Shown here piece after piece: positions 21,266-32,116 of a DNA stretch of 64,000 nt. The DNA comes from Porphyra umbilicalis (Eukaryota; Rhodophyta; Bangiophyceae; Bangiales; Bangiaceae). Position numbers and translations under genes: made by a program. The stretch spans positions 1 through 64,000 of the forward strand of contig KV919089.1 of the NCBI GenBank assembly GCA_002049455.2, given 5' to 3'. Within the stretch, counting starts at the first letter, position 1. The number at the start of each line of letters is the position of its first letter. The notes below the pieces were generated by a model that saw nothing but the letters and a program-made list of their open reading frames with translations, was not told the origin of the DNA and ran no database searches.

Positions 21266-22912
21266 CTAGACGTTTTTCGAGTCGTCCACGGCGTCGGCCG
21301 GATGCTCGACTTCGTCTTCCTCGACGTTACCGTCGGCAAGGGCATGAACGCCGATAGGCGGTTGCCGACGCTCGCGAGGGCGATAAGGCTCGGCACACTG
21401 TGCGGCGAAGTGCCCCGGCCTGTTACAGTTGTAACAGATGTCAGCCCGATTGGCTTGAGGGACGGCGGCCCGAGGGGGCGGCGGGGTGCGAACCGGTGTG
21501 AACGGTCGTTCCGTCGTCGTCCGCTGGTCTTGTGTCGCGTAAGCGACTTTGATCGCCGTTGGGCGGGTCATCTTGAGTTGCAAACGCAACTTGTTCGTAC
21601 CATCCCAATACATCTGGGCGGTGGCGACTGTCTCAGACAGGGTTCGGTCGGTGAACTGGTCGTTCAGTTCCCGTACGTGCGCTTGCACAAGGTCCGAAAG
21701 ACCAGTGATGAAGACGTCCTTAACGTCTTGGATGTCGAACAAACCGTTCAGGAGGTCGCATTGCGTTTTCACGCGATGACCAAAGGCCGTGGGCGCCTCG
21801 TTGTCTCGTTGCTTCATCGTAATGATGTCTTGATAGGCGTTAGCCATAGTTGCGTGTGTCGCATACTTCGAAAGAAGCCAGTTGACGGCATCTCCGTAGG
21901 TACGGATGGCGTAACGCTTACGTCCGAGGGTGCTGTTAAGCGCGCCGGAGAAGGCCATCTTGGCGTTGCCGGCTAGTCGAAAGACCATAACCGGAAGGGC
22001 TTGACCGTGCGTCAGCCCAGCCGCGTCGCACGCGCGGCGAAAGGTCGTCAAGAACGTGAAGATGCCCAAGGGCAGGGCTCCCGTGAATGGCTGTTGCCCA
22101 TGGAACGCTCCGTCCAAACGTTTGTTGAGACGGTGCGACCGCTGTGCCTCTTTAGGCGTATACGTCAGTTGACGGCGGATCAGGAAGTACGTCCTGTAGT
22201 CCAGGAGTGTCTTGAAGCGGCTATTAGCCGGGCGGATCACCTTGATCCTATCGGCTTTTTCAAGTCGCTCCTTCCGTTTGGTTGGGGGCGCGGGGCGCTT
22301 GCGCGCGGCCGCGTCCGACTCGCTCGAGCTGTCGCTCGGCGAGGACCCACTTGGGGGCGACGGCGGGTGTGGGGGCCCGTGGCCATCGTCCGAAGAGGAC
22401 GTGTCCGTCGCGTCGGGGTTGTCGTCGTCTGACGACGTCGGGCTTGACCCAGAAGCGGAATCGTCGGAAGATGAGGAAAGCGCGGCGTTAGCCGGAGCGT
22501 CCTTGCGGACGGACTTGTCCTTAATCACCTTGCTCGTCTTCTTGACGTCCTTGGTCTTGTCGCCCGACTGGCGGCGAGACTTAGCCACACGGCGTTCCTC
22601 CTCATGGGAGTCAACCTCGCGCAGGGCCTCGACGTCGTCGACCAACTTTTCATTGGCTCGCGCCAGAGACTCGTTAGTCTGTTCTTGGGCCGTTAGGCGT
22701 CGCTGAAGTGCTTCAACGGCCGCCTTCAGGCTCTCCACCACCTGCATCTGCCCAGAAGCGGCTTGATCCGCAGGGATGGGAGGAGTTGGAGCACCGTCCG
22801 TTGGGGCGTCGGAGGCGGCAGGAGTGCCTTGTCCCCCGCCCGGCGGCCGGTAGCCAGATGGCAACTTGCCGTCTCTGGCTCGCCGAGTGCCGCCGGTACC
22901 ACCAGTAGACAT
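21266..22912 (-). CDS. gag: Gag, family 1
   Basis: The ATG at 22910-22912 gives 548 residues to TAG. After a Gly/Pro-rich start there is a coiled-coil-like stretch (about 55-100, VESLKAAVEALQRRL). Next come a Lys-rich and a Ser/Asp-rich acidic tract (about 110-190) and a capsid-like helical region containing PLGIFTFLTTFRRACD and KMAFSGAL. A CCHC zinc knuckle near the C-terminus (CYNCNRPGHFAAQC) fits RNA binding. It forms the structural particle protein and shares its reading frame with the protease downstream, separated only by one TAG. The same codon is GTG in the decayed copy. Confidence 0.9.
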   Translation of the reverse strand: MSTGGTGGTRRARDGKLPSGYRPPGGGQGTPAASDAPTDGAPTPPIPADQAASGQMQVVESLKAAVEALQRRLTAQEQTNESLARANEKLVDDVEALREVDSHEEERRVAKSRRQSGDKTKDVKKTSKVIKDKSVRKDAPANAALSSSSDDSASGSSPTSSDDDNPDATDTSSSDDGHGPPHPPSPPSGSSPSDSSSESDAAARKRPAPPTKRKERLEKADRIKVIRPANSRFKTLLDYRTYFLIRRQLTYTPKEAQRSHRLNKRLDGAFHGQQPFTGALPLGIFTFLTTFRRACDAAGLTHGQALPVMVFRLAGNAKMAFSGALNSTLGRKRYAIRTYGDAVNWLLSKYATHATMANAYQDIITMKQRDNEAPTAFGHRVKTQCDLLNGLFDIQDVKDVFITGLSDLVQAHVRELNDQFTDRTLSETVATAQMYWDGTNKLRLQLKMTRPTAIKVAYATQDQRTTTERPFTPVRTPPPPRAAVPQANRADICYNCNRPGHFAAQCAEPYRPRERRQPPIGVHALADGNVEEDEVEHPADAVDDSKNV

Positions 22913-23122
22913 ACTGGGACCTGAACAAAGTGTTCCGACTTGGCTTACGCCCTGCGCGCCAACGTCGGAGATCTCAACCGTGATGCCCCCGGCACCACGC
23001 CCACAAGTCGATGGCTTACGCCCCGCGCGCCAAGCGACCGTATCGACACCGTCACAAGGCCACGAGGCAGCGAGAAAGTTCTCGGGGACACCGTGCCGCG
23101 AAGCACGATGAAGGCGAGGGTA

Positions 23123-23140
23123 TCCCCTGCTGCTCCACCA
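23123..23140 (-). promoter_or_regulatory. Candidate primer-binding site, family 1
   Basis: Two bases after the end of the 5' LTR the minus strand reads TGGTGGAGCAGCAGGGGA. This is complementary to a possible tRNA 3' end ..TGCTGCTCCACCA. The decayed copy keeps the sequence. I could not assign the tRNA. Confidence 0.5.
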
Positions 23141-23142
23141 AA

Positions 23143-23527
23143 TGTGGTATTGATAACGTTGGTTCAATTACCAGTGTACTGAGACCGACCGTAGCCAAGC
23201 AATAAAGCGAGTTCTATCGCCGTCGCGGCGAGGAAGAAGACCTTATGTTGAAGGGCATCCGATGGGGAGCCGGGTGGTGCCCACGACGGCGACCCCGGAC
23301 CCACGGTGGTTTAATACAAACAACGGCACTGGTCGATCGACCATCCGATCAAGCGATCGTAATGAGTGCCGGCAGACAGATAAGACAGGCAAGCAATAAA
23401 AAATAAACAATGCGGAAGTAACCCCCCAAAGGGCGTGCCACAAGCCGAGTCACACACATCCGTGGATTCGGCCAGTCAAGGGGGCTACTCGTGGCTAATT
23501 GCCAATTGGTAGCAGAGGTATGCTACA
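23143..23527 (-). repeat. LTR R, family 1, 5' LTR
   Basis: 385 bp, TGTGGT..CTACA on the + strand, next to gag. It is about 97% identical by eye to LTR A (12259-12641, opposite orientation). The bases after it are CCGCC. Confidence 0.9.
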
Positions 23528-23775
23528 CCGCCTGCCACCGACATCCTTTCGAGGTGCGTAGTTGGCATTGGTCTGTTTTCTGGCACTATGGAATGTATGC
23601 ATCGTGGTAGTGATCGGCGTCCCCTCCGTCCACACAGACTTATCAGTACCCTAATAACGGTGCTTCTCTTGGCGTGTTTCTCGGGTTGCCTTGCTCTTTT
23701 CATTCCGTGATCCGCTTCTCTGTCATTCTGGTGTTGTTTTGGTTGGGCTATTCCCTCTCCACGCAGTCGTCCAAC

Positions 23776-25372
23776 ATGGCTCCCATCCTTCCAGATGTCA
23801 TCGATGCGCTGCACCACGCTGGTGGTGCCGCGGACGGTGTGGCCATCATTGCCTCGGCTTTGGCGCAGGTGGAGGCCGTCAACGACCTGATGTCGACCAG
23901 CATGGCACACGACGGCGCGCTTCTGTGGGCGTCGAGCGTCCTCATCATGCTCGGCGCCCTGGAGACGTCGGACGGGAACATGTGGTCTAGACCTCAGGGA
24001 GCGCTCCGTTCCATCGTCGGTAGTGTTGAACACGGTGAAGACGTGCCGTGGTCCCCCGCAGAGCTGCTGGAGCTCTTCGAGCTCGTCGACCTCGTCGAAT
24101 ATCTGCGGGCATGGCAACCGGGCGGCGCCGGCTGCACGGGACCTGGTCGGACGCTTCATCCAGAAGAGTCTGCGGCAGCACCGTTTTTTTTTGTGATGTG
24201 CGCATGACCCCAGAGCACTTTGACGAATTGGTCCAGGTAACCACGCCCCACCTCCCGGATTCTACTCGTGGCCCACACGCCATCAATCCTACCTACAGAA
24301 GTTTTGCTGTGCTCTTCTGGCTCGCCCGAGGGGGTCGCCAGCGGGTCATTGCACGTGCTGTGGACGTTGCCGAGTCCACATTTTCGAAGTACTGCACACC
24401 GATCTTTTCCGCCATGCTTGCCGGGCTGCCCAAGCCCGTATGGCCCAACCATGCCGAGCGGCAGGCAATCCGCCGCGACTTCGCCCGTTTGACGGGTGGG
24501 AGCCTGTCTGGCTGGTCTGGTCTGTACGATTCCTTTTTTCACTGCCTCGATCTTTCACGTGTCTTGCTGATGATACTGCTGGCCTGCCTGGCCAATGTAT
24601 GCGACGAATGTACGCGACGACGGACACGTTCTGGTTATTGTAGGCGAGATGAGAGCCTCTGACCAGACTCACTCGGACACCAACTGACATCAGGACAAAT
24701 TATCTTGTACTTTCTCCCGCGTTTCGTGCCCCCGTTCCGTACTCTGTCTTGGTACCAGGCCATGACCGACCCGGACGTGCATGACCATCCAGTGCGGCCG
24801 GGGGAGTATATATTGGGCGACTCGGGCTTTGCCCTGACTGCGTTCCTGGTAGGTTTACTGCACAGGTGTAGCCATTGTGGGGGGATGAGAGCACGCCACT
24901 GCTCAGAGGGATTGGGGGTGGAGGTGTCGGTGGATGCACATGGAAGCAAATAATCACTTCTCCTGCAGCTCCGCACGTTTGTACTTTCTTCCCACAGATC
25001 ACTCCTTTCCGAGAAGTAGACATGCATGGCCCCAACATCACCTCAATGCGGCGGTTCAACCACATGCATGCAAAGATGAGAGTTGTCGTTGAGAACGCTT
25101 TTGGACGATTGAAGGGCAGATGGAACGTTTTGCGCATGATTTGCTCTCATCCCTCTCTGGCAGCCTCGGTGCAGGAGGTGACGGTCGCTCTCCACAACTT
25201 CTTGGAGGAGTGGCGTGGCCGCTATGTCGAGAGCGTGGAGACTGAGGAGGAACATGTGCCGGAGGCCCCCGAGCCTGTCGAGAGCTACGAGTCGCCTCTT
25301 TCTCAAGAGGCTCGTCGGCGCGTTGGACTGGTGAAAGCCCTTGGTCTGACCTGGGTTGATGAGGCTCCTTGA
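23776..25372 (+). pseudogene. PIF/Harbinger-type DDE transposase, probably broken
   Basis: The N-terminal helical domain reads RMTPEHFDELVQ..SFAVLFWLARGGRQRVIARA and is followed by VAESTFSKYC, as in HARBI1/ALP1 proteins. Further on, YILGDSGFALTAFL supplies the second catalytic Asp. After a 149-bp intron, ITPFREVDMHG, FNHMHAKMRVVVENAFG and RLKGRWNVL supply the catalytic Glu region; the frame ends at TGA. Two defects are visible. At a T9 run (24184-24192) the preceding frame (RFIQKSLRQHRFF) must shift to continue into CDVRMTPEHF. No segment with the first catalytic Asp (an IDGTH-like motif) exists between about 24500 and 24700. The ATG at 23776 opens an Ala/Leu-rich N-terminus of uncertain relevance. 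A Myb/SANT gene, the usual Harbinger partner, lies next door at 26030-27037. Confidence 0.75.
24849..24997 (+). other. Spliceosomal intron in the Harbinger transposase
   Basis: The donor is CTG|GTAGGT and the acceptor is TTCTTCCCACAG|ATC, 149 bp. Splicing joins GFALTAFL to ITPFREVD, exactly the continuity expected in Harbinger transposases. It is the clearest intron in the window. Confidence 0.8.
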
Positions 25373-26029
25373 CTCTTAGTGTATCCGATTCTCGCAGCAT
25401 TTTTTTTATTGTATCCGTGTAGGGAAGAAAGTCGTGTCTTGAACAATGCGATGGTGCCAGCGGAAGGAAGAAGCGAACTCGGCACGATGGGTACCGAGAA
25501 ATGCGGACATAGGGTGGAGGGGGCGTCGGGGGGGGGGGGTCGTAAGGAAAGACCCAATATCAGCCGGGCGAGCCGCCAGCACAGTTGGGGGCTGTCTCAT
25601 CAGAAAAAAATGTAGGTTAGTGGAGAGTGACAGAGGGTGCTGCATGTTGCTGCCTGATACTGCCGCATAGCCCTGAGCTCAGTGCACTACGGGGGGGGGG
25701 GGGGTGGAGGGAGGGGGGGGGGCATGTCAGCGAGTGCAGGCAGCGCCATGCGACGAGGGTGGGGGACATTGTCATGGAGAATGGGAGGGGGCTGCAAACA
25801 GGGGCGGATGAGAACGCACGTCGAAGATAGTCAGGATATGTCATCACGAGCGGACAAGGGTTCTCAGAGAGGGCCGGGGGGGTGCTGTCAACGAGGACAC
25901 GGGAGGCCTGCCAAGGATTGTGCAGTGTTGATGAGTCGAGATGCACAGAAGACCAGGAATTCTTATTTTTCCAAGGTAGCCCACGGAAAAAAAAACAGAG
26001 GAGATACAGAGAAGACACAGAGGAGATTC
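25373..26029. other. Low-complexity spacer
   Basis: It contains long G runs (about 25529-25540 and 25690-25720) and A/T runs. No gene is seen. It separates the convergent Harbinger transposase and Myb/SANT genes, and probably holds their 3' ends. Confidence 0.6.
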
Positions 26030-27037
26030 CTACTCCCGACGAGCCTTCTCGGTAAACGCTTGAATCATCTCGACAACGCCGGATCGGATATCATGGTCGG
26101 TGACGGCGCTAGTAGCCTCCCCGTCACCTGCACACCGACCTGCCTGGCCCGCGCGACCACGACCAATCGCGGCCTTATCCTGCTCCATCTTCTGTTTGAT
26201 GTAATCGCGCAGGACCCCCGCCGCGGTCTCCTTTTTGGTGATCTTGGCGTCCTTCTTTTCCTCCTCCGCTGCCAACAGGTCTACAGCCTTGACGGTATCG
26301 TTGCAGTTGTTGCTGTCCTTGGAGTTGCTGTCGTTGATATCGGCGCTCTGGTCGCCGACGGCGACGGCGGCCACCTGTGCAGCCGACCGACCCCCCTTAG
26401 CGGCAAGGATGGCAGCCGCAGGGCCAGCTCCAAACAGCTCCGGTTCGTGCACGGTCTGTTCGTTGGAGACGGCGGAGTTCTTGAACGCCGAGCGCGCCAT
26501 GTCGTAGAGGACAGCGCCACCGAACTTGATAAGAGCGTCCTCGCGTTTCGCCGTGCTGCCCCCCGTCTGCGCCAGCGCCTTGCGCGTCTCCACATACTTG
26601 GAACGGAGGCCCTTGATCTTGCGCTCGACTTGGTCGATGTCGCGGGTGCGCGCCAGCGCACGGTCCTTGACGGGCGTCGCCAACACAAAAGCCCGGAGAA
26701 GCTTTTCGCCCATAGCCTTCTTGGACTCGGTGGTGCGGGCGGCGCGGAGAGCCGCCTAGTCCGAGGTGACCGCCGACAGCAGACCCGCGCACTCGCCGGG
26801 TGACCAGTTGCGGCCACGAGGCGTGGCAGGCTCCTTGCGCTTGTTCTTGTTCTTGTCGGTGTTGGAGCGAGCGACATCCAGAGAGGGTGACCCGATAGCG
26901 ATGCCGTCAGCCTGAGGCGGCGTGGCTTCCGTACAGGGCGTCACGGAAGACGCGGCTGCAACAGCAGTCTCCTCAGCGGGGAACTCCACCCGCGCGGCCG
27001 CGGGCACCACACCTGTGGAGGCCAGAAGCGGAGCCAT
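26030..27037 (-). CDS. Myb/SANT-like DNA-binding protein of Harbinger type, with internal TAG
   Basis: The ATG at 27035-27037 opens an Ala/Pro-rich N-terminus, a basic patch (DKNKNKRKEP) and the domain start RGRNWSPGECAGLLSAV. An in-frame TAG (26756-26758) follows. The frame then continues without shift through AALRAARTTESKKAMGEKLL to IDQVERKIKGLRSKY and TRKALAQTGGS. That is the third helix and the typical TGG end of Myb/SANT-like domains found in Harbinger second proteins. So the TAG lies inside the domain. The rest (about 150 residues) is Ala/Lys/Asp-rich with a helical tail and ends at TAG. The role would be nuclear import or targeting of the transposase, by analogy with the family. It may be a nonsense mutant or a read-through gene. 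Confidence 0.7.
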
Positions 27038-28566
27038 CGTGGGGTTAGATGAGGTCTGCGTGGGAAGCTGGGAGATGGGGAGGCGCTAAGGGTGGGTGGC
27101 TGCTCTTGTGAAGGGGGAGACGCGGTGTGTGCGATGGACAATGAGTTTGCAGGCTCGCCAATGCGTTCGCTTCCTATTCATATACACCTTAGCAGCCTCA
27201 CCGGGTGGCCGACAGGCTTGCTGGCCCGAGGCATGGAGCGCCGGTGGGGAGCGAAAGACCGTCGCGTGATCGAACGGGTGGGGCGTTGGCGCCAGACGGC
27301 GTCCAAAAGGCGGGCTCCTCCATGTATGGGTACCGACTCTTGGGGCGGGCAAGCCTGGAATGAAACGCTCGTATTGACAAGTCACTGCTTCTCGCGTCGC
27401 AACAAATGGGATACAGGCTTTCGAGACTTACTCATCCATTTAGCTGATGCGCTCTCAGAGGCTGGAAATGGGGTCATGCATTTGTGTCCCCTTGGCACAA
27501 AAAAGCGGAAACCGTGAATCACCCTCAGTACAGCCATTTCAGACCTACTGGCCGGGGTAAGTCCCCAAGTAGCGTGGTACCGTTTCGCGACGATGTGTGT
27601 CGTGGGCTTATTTCTATATATAGACAGAACCATGTTTATATGCTTGTTTCGTCAAGACTGGGCCTGCTGGGCGATTCATGGGAATCGAAGGAAACGGTGC
27701 CGTTGCTGCTGGTACTGTATCCCGACGGGAGCGTTGGTAACCTTGCTTCCAAGGGCTTTTTCGGGGGGGGGTGGGGCGGTCGTGGTTATCCACTGGGATG
27801 GCTTGCTGCAGCCGATGTGCTCAAGAAGCGCTTTGACACAAGGTGGCTGTCGGACAGTTTCCACTGCAATCTTCTGGGTGCTGCAGCCGCGTTCAGATCG
27901 CCTCCGTCTGCCCCCCCCACACTCCCCCCGCGGTGCAGCCGGATGCAACCGCCCTCGTGCCCATTTGGAACGCGGTCGTCGCCATGGACGGCGGCCGCGC
28001 CGAGGGTCGACGGCCCTCGGTCGTGCCGTGCACGCGAGTGGCGTGCCGCCGTGCGCACCTCTGACAGCCGAGCGGCGGGTGTGTCCGTGCGCTCTCCGCC
28101 ACAACCGCCCGGGCGTGGGAGAACCGCCACCGCAACCTCTCCGCCACACCCCCCCCCGTAGCTAGCTACCCACACCGCCACCACGACTGCTTGTGCGCGC
28201 GCTTTTCCGCGGCTGTACGCCCACGCGCCTCGCCGCTCCGGCATGCGTGTCACACGCCGCCGCTCGTCACCATCGCGCACCCGCCCGCCTGACGACCAAC
28301 CGTCGCCTCCGCGTGCCCGTGTACTCTCGCCGTATCTACGGCACCCGCATTGATCGCTGCGTCCCTCCACCCTCACACACTCGTGAGCCCCTGTGCTCTG
28401 TGTCTCGTTGTGTACCTGTTGTCGCTCCTTCCGATCACCTTGATGTGTCCGTGAGCAGCGGACTAAGACCCCCCCGGTGCTCGTCAACGGTAATCGGCAC
28501 TGGCCCTCTGTGGCATCTAGCGCATGCCCGATACTACCTGCATCTACTCTACTGGGTCGTCTCAAC
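27038..28566. other. Intergenic region upstream of the cyclin gene
   Basis: 27.1-27.7 kb is of average composition without a recognised gene. 27.9-28.5 kb is C-rich on the + strand and probably carries the cyclin promoter and leader. The long minus-strand frame over this area (27786-29093) is Arg/Gly-rich and judged a shadow. I saw no clear TATA box. Confidence 0.5.
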
Positions 28567-30306
28567 ATGTCGGCACCCCACGGGCGACAGCCGTACCGAC
28601 GGCTATTGTCTGGCGGCGGTAGAGGTACTGGAAGGAGCGGAAATCCTGGCGGCCGCCGTGGCGGCGGCAGTGGCGGCGGCGGCCGCCCTCGCGCCCCCCC
28701 GTCGCCCCCTTCCCCAATGTCCACTTCTCCTGTGGCGACAACGCCACCCGTTCGGGCAGTCGTGGCGGAGCCCAACGCGCCAAAGCCGCCTCGCTTCCTA
28801 TCCGACGGCCCGTCCACACCCCCGTCCCCGCCGGCGCGGCGACAGGCCTCTGGTGCTGTCGCGGTGGAGGGGTCAGCGGGGGGGGGCATCAAGCGGGCGC
28901 GAATGGAGATCGCCCAGGAGGGGCGGGCTGGCTGGGGGACGGCGCGGGGAGGGGGTGTGGGGGGGGGAGGGACTGCAAGAGTGACGGACACAGGCGTGGA
29001 TGGCAGTGCCACGAGCGACGGTGATGACGGGGACGACAGTGACGAGCATCGGACGGCGTCCTCGTCGCCGGTCGCCATGGTGGGCACCTTCACTGGAACG
29101 GAGGCTGCAAGCTCCGGTGGAAGACGCCGACCGGTTCGTGCCGGCAGTGGCAGTAGCGGTCGACGCGATGCGGGTGGTGGCGGTGCTGATGGTGGCGGTG
29201 CTGGTGGTGGCGGTGCTGGTGGTTGCGGTGCTGGTGGTGGCGGTAGTGGTGGCGGTGGTGGTGGACGCGGACGCGGTGGCGGTGGCGGTGGGAGTCTCGG
29301 TGGTCGTGGAAGTGGCGGTGACAGTGGCGGTCGCCGTGGCGGTCGCCGTGACGTCAGTGATAATGGCAGTGGCAGCGGTGGGGGGGGCGATGTTGGGGGC
29401 GAGGAGGACTCCCCCCGTCGGCAAGTCGTTCCCGGAGACTACGTTGAAGTGCTCAACGAAGAGTCGCTCGTGCCCGTCCTGTCCATGGTCCTCAACACGC
29501 TGTGTGCAGAGCACACGGCTGCCGCGACTGTGGCCAACGCCGCAGCACGGGCACGGTCAGAAGACGCCAAGGACACCGCCCGTGCTCTATCTGATGCGGC
29601 CATTGCGGCCAGTGACGTGGCGTCGACGGCCGCCCTCAACGCGGTGACGAGCCCTATGCCCGAACGTCTGTCAATTGCCGCCAACGCGGCGGTGGCGTCC
29701 AAGCGCGCGTCGGACCTGGCCAAGGCCGCCAACGCCCGCGCACGCGCGCCGGTCGTGCTGATCCCTGTTGATGGCTCGACGCTGCCGACGTGGGAGCAGC
29801 GCATCAGCGTCTTTTTTTCGGTGGCCATCCCGGCGGTGGACACGACGTTGTACATGCGACGGCTGGTCAAGTATTGCCGCCTATCCCCGACGGTGGTGAT
29901 TGTGGCGCTGGTACTCTTACACCGAGCGCGCGAGGCGGATGGCCGCCTGGCGGTCAGCGGGTGGAATGTACACCGGCTCATGCTGACGGCACTGATGGTC
30001 TCGTGCAAGAGCGTGGAGGAGCGCACGTACGGTACTGCACACTTTGCGCGGGTGGGGGGCGTTGGCTCCGTCGCCGAGTTGGTACGCCTCGAGGGCGTCT
30101 TCCTGAAGCTCCTCAACTGGCGCGTGCAGGTCAACGGCAAGGTGCTGGGGGTGGCCGAGGAGCGCCTCCTCGAGCGCTATCATGAGTGCATCGAGCGAGG
30201 TCTGTCAGGGACGGCGGCGGCCGCCGCGGTCGTTGCCGCGCGCGAGGAGCGAGCGACACGGTCGACAGCGGATGCGGCAGACGGGGTGGATGCGGCGCGG
30301 CAGTGA
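28567..30306 (+). CDS. PHO80-like cyclin with long Gly-rich N-terminal region
   Basis: From ATG (context CAACATGTC) the product is 579 residues. Residues 1-180 are Gly/Pro/Arg-rich and disordered. About 185-285 is almost pure Gly with Arg/Ser (GGGGGGRGRGGGGGG), and about 300-395 is Ala-rich and helical. The cyclin box occupies about 400-545. It shows YMRRLVKYCRLSP, then ALVLLHRARE, NVHRLMLTALMVSCKSVEE, FARVGGVGSVAELVRLE and FLKLLNWRVQV, which is the sequence of conserved blocks of PHO80/Pcl-type cyclins. Such cyclins bind and activate a CDK of the Pho85/CDK5 group, in yeast for phosphate and glycogen control; the pathway here is unknown. The frame is open for 30 codons upstream of this ATG but without another ATG. 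It ends at TGA. Confidence 0.85.
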   Translation: MSAPHGRQPYRRLLSGGGRGTGRSGNPGGRRGGGSGGGGRPRAPPSPPSPMSTSPVATTPPVRAVVAEPNAPKPPRFLSDGPSTPPSPPARRQASGAVAVEGSAGGGIKRARMEIAQEGRAGWGTARGGGVGGGGTARVTDTGVDGSATSDGDDGDDSDEHRTASSSPVAMVGTFTGTEAASSGGRRRPVRAGSGSSGRRDAGGGGADGGGAGGGGAGGCGAGGGGSGGGGGGRGRGGGGGGSLGGRGSGGDSGGRRGGRRDVSDNGSGSGGGGDVGGEEDSPRRQVVPGDYVEVLNEESLVPVLSMVLNTLCAEHTAAATVANAAARARSEDAKDTARALSDAAIAASDVASTAALNAVTSPMPERLSIAANAAVASKRASDLAKAANARARAPVVLIPVDGSTLPTWEQRISVFFSVAIPAVDTTLYMRRLVKYCRLSPTVVIVALVLLHRAREADGRLAVSGWNVHRLMLTALMVSCKSVEERTYGTAHFARVGGVGSVAELVRLEGVFLKLLNWRVQVNGKVLGVAEERLLERYHECIERGLSGTAAAAAVVAAREERATRSTADAADGVDAARQ

Positions 30307-32116
30307 CGATGTGCCGAGTGGAAGGTGGTTGGGGCCATGGAGTACCAGGGTGTGGACCCTACCATGGTGGCTGAGTCAGGTGGGAGCTGGTGGGAGAGAG
30401 TGAAAGGTGGGGGCAGTCGTCCTTGCTGTAGTTTTGGCGGAATACTGTGGCCGGGATGAGTCGCAAGTACCACGTCAACCTCAACTCCGAACCTCATCTG
30501 TTTTGCATCGGGATGTACGGGTAAAGAGACATCTACAGGCGTATGATGGTTTTCGAGGCCATTCATCTACAGAGGCAGGGGGCGGTCGCGTTGTAGAGGA
30601 TGCAGGGGTGGCCTCAGCGCTGGGGGGACGCGATCAGAGAAGGATTCTGGCCTAAGGGCCAGCCTTTTGCTGCCGCGAGTGACATCAGAGAAGACTGTGC
30701 GCCAGCCTCATATTCATTCCTATGACAGTGGTGCTGACGGTATTGCCCTCTGCGGAAGGTACGTGCCCGCTCGCTGGCACGCTCCCGGCCACTGTTGCAA
30801 TACGTTTCGTCACAGGTGCCTGGCGTTGGCATCCCTATGGTCGCGCGTGCATGACGTTGGCATTGAAAGAGTTTGGGCTCGATAGCCCCACGCATGCTGT
30901 ACTCTCCCTCGTCACACGATACTGCACTCAATACAAGTGCGTGCGCCTGCTAGCAGTCACGTCGGTCGGGCCTAGGGGCAGAATACCTGCTGCACGAGAT
31001 GCCGCGGTCACACGTGTCGCTTGGGGTAAACGGCTGGTGTCGGTGCGAGCGTTGAAGCTCATGGGCAGTGGTCGCTCGAGTACCATATAGAGCAGTGGCC
31101 ATGCGCCCGACCGTGCTTGATAAAATGCTTATCGCCTAGGGGATGGGTGCAGCCACTCTTTCATGTCAAGGGAGCCAGAGACCCAGGGCGCACGTGCACC
31201 GCCAGGGGTAAAAAAAGCGACCATTGGTGCCTTGCGTGCCCGGCTCTCAGCCCAACCTGATGTGATGCGATGTGATTGCTGTGATGCTTTTTGGCCACCT
31301 GTTTTAGTAGCGTCTGATGCAGCATTGTGCACAGGATAAATACCTTCTCTCTCTCACCCCGTTCTCTGGTGCATTGCGGCGGTGATGTCGAGGCCAGTGA
31401 GCGTCTTGACGGTTTCCGGCTCCTCGGCAATCATTTTTTTCACGTCCCGACTAAGGCGCGACGGCCTCGATCCGCCGCTGCCCCCGTCGCCGCCGCCGAC
31501 ACAGACGATGCGCTCCGTCTTGGCGAGTGAGCGTGTGCCCGGTGCTCCATTGGGCGCCCGGCCTCTGCCATTGGGCTGTACGTGAACCGCAGTTGCGTTG
31601 CTCGATCCGTGCTAGGTAGGGCAGACCAGCGACCGATAGACGATGGCTCTGCCCACCATGGGTCGACTGCGCGTGGTGCGCAACACTCTTCGCGGCTTCA
31701 AGAGTGCAACTGGTGGGTGGACCACGCTTCGCAGTTTAAAATGGTGGATCGGGCGCTGGGTTTGTTTGCCAGAGTCCGCCCCGCCAGGCACACACCCGCG
31801 CGGCGCTTGCGCCACTGCGCTGCAGAGGCGCCGCAAAGATCACCCGCTGGCGAGAAAACAGCGTGGCAGCCCCGCCGCGCAGCGGTCTGGCTGCCGCGTC
31901 GCGAGGCATTGCCACCCGGGCAGTGTGCAACGTGGCCACGCCCTGTGCCGAATCAATGGCCACGACCACTACTGCGAGGCTGGGGCTGGACCTGCGATCT
32001 TTCCGGATGCGCTGTCTGCAAACCAAAGCAGCCGACGCGTATTAATAGGAGCGTGCGAAGCTTCCAAACCGTCTCGGGGTGTCAATCTTCTTTGGAGAGT
32101 ATGTTAGAGAAATGAA
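30307..32116. other. Stretch without a recognised gene
   Basis: Moderately GC-rich unique DNA. Frames of up to 177 codons (31582-32115, +) lack motifs. I see no repeats shared with the rest of the window until about 32117. Confidence 0.5.

Larger units (their letters stand above)
13433..23527 (-). mobile_element. Ty3/gypsy chromovirus, family 1, about 10.1 kb
   Basis: Reading on the minus strand: 5' LTR (23143-23527), candidate primer-binding site, gag (22912-21266), protease-RT-RNaseH-integrase-chromodomain pol (to 16970), and 3' LTR (13433-13827). Between pol and the 3' LTR sits a large ORF on the opposite (+) strand (14693-16486). The solo LTR at 45344-45738 shows that this family makes 5-bp target duplications, but the present outer flanks do not match (TGCCG and CCGCC). 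Internal coding frames are intact apart from three in-frame TAG codons and no frameshift. A decayed relative lies at 48949-56336. Confidence 0.9.

Noticed and set aside
27786-29093. 435-codon minus-strand frame over the cyclin leader
   Set aside because: It overlaps the cyclin start in antisense, is Arg/Gly-rich and has no domain.
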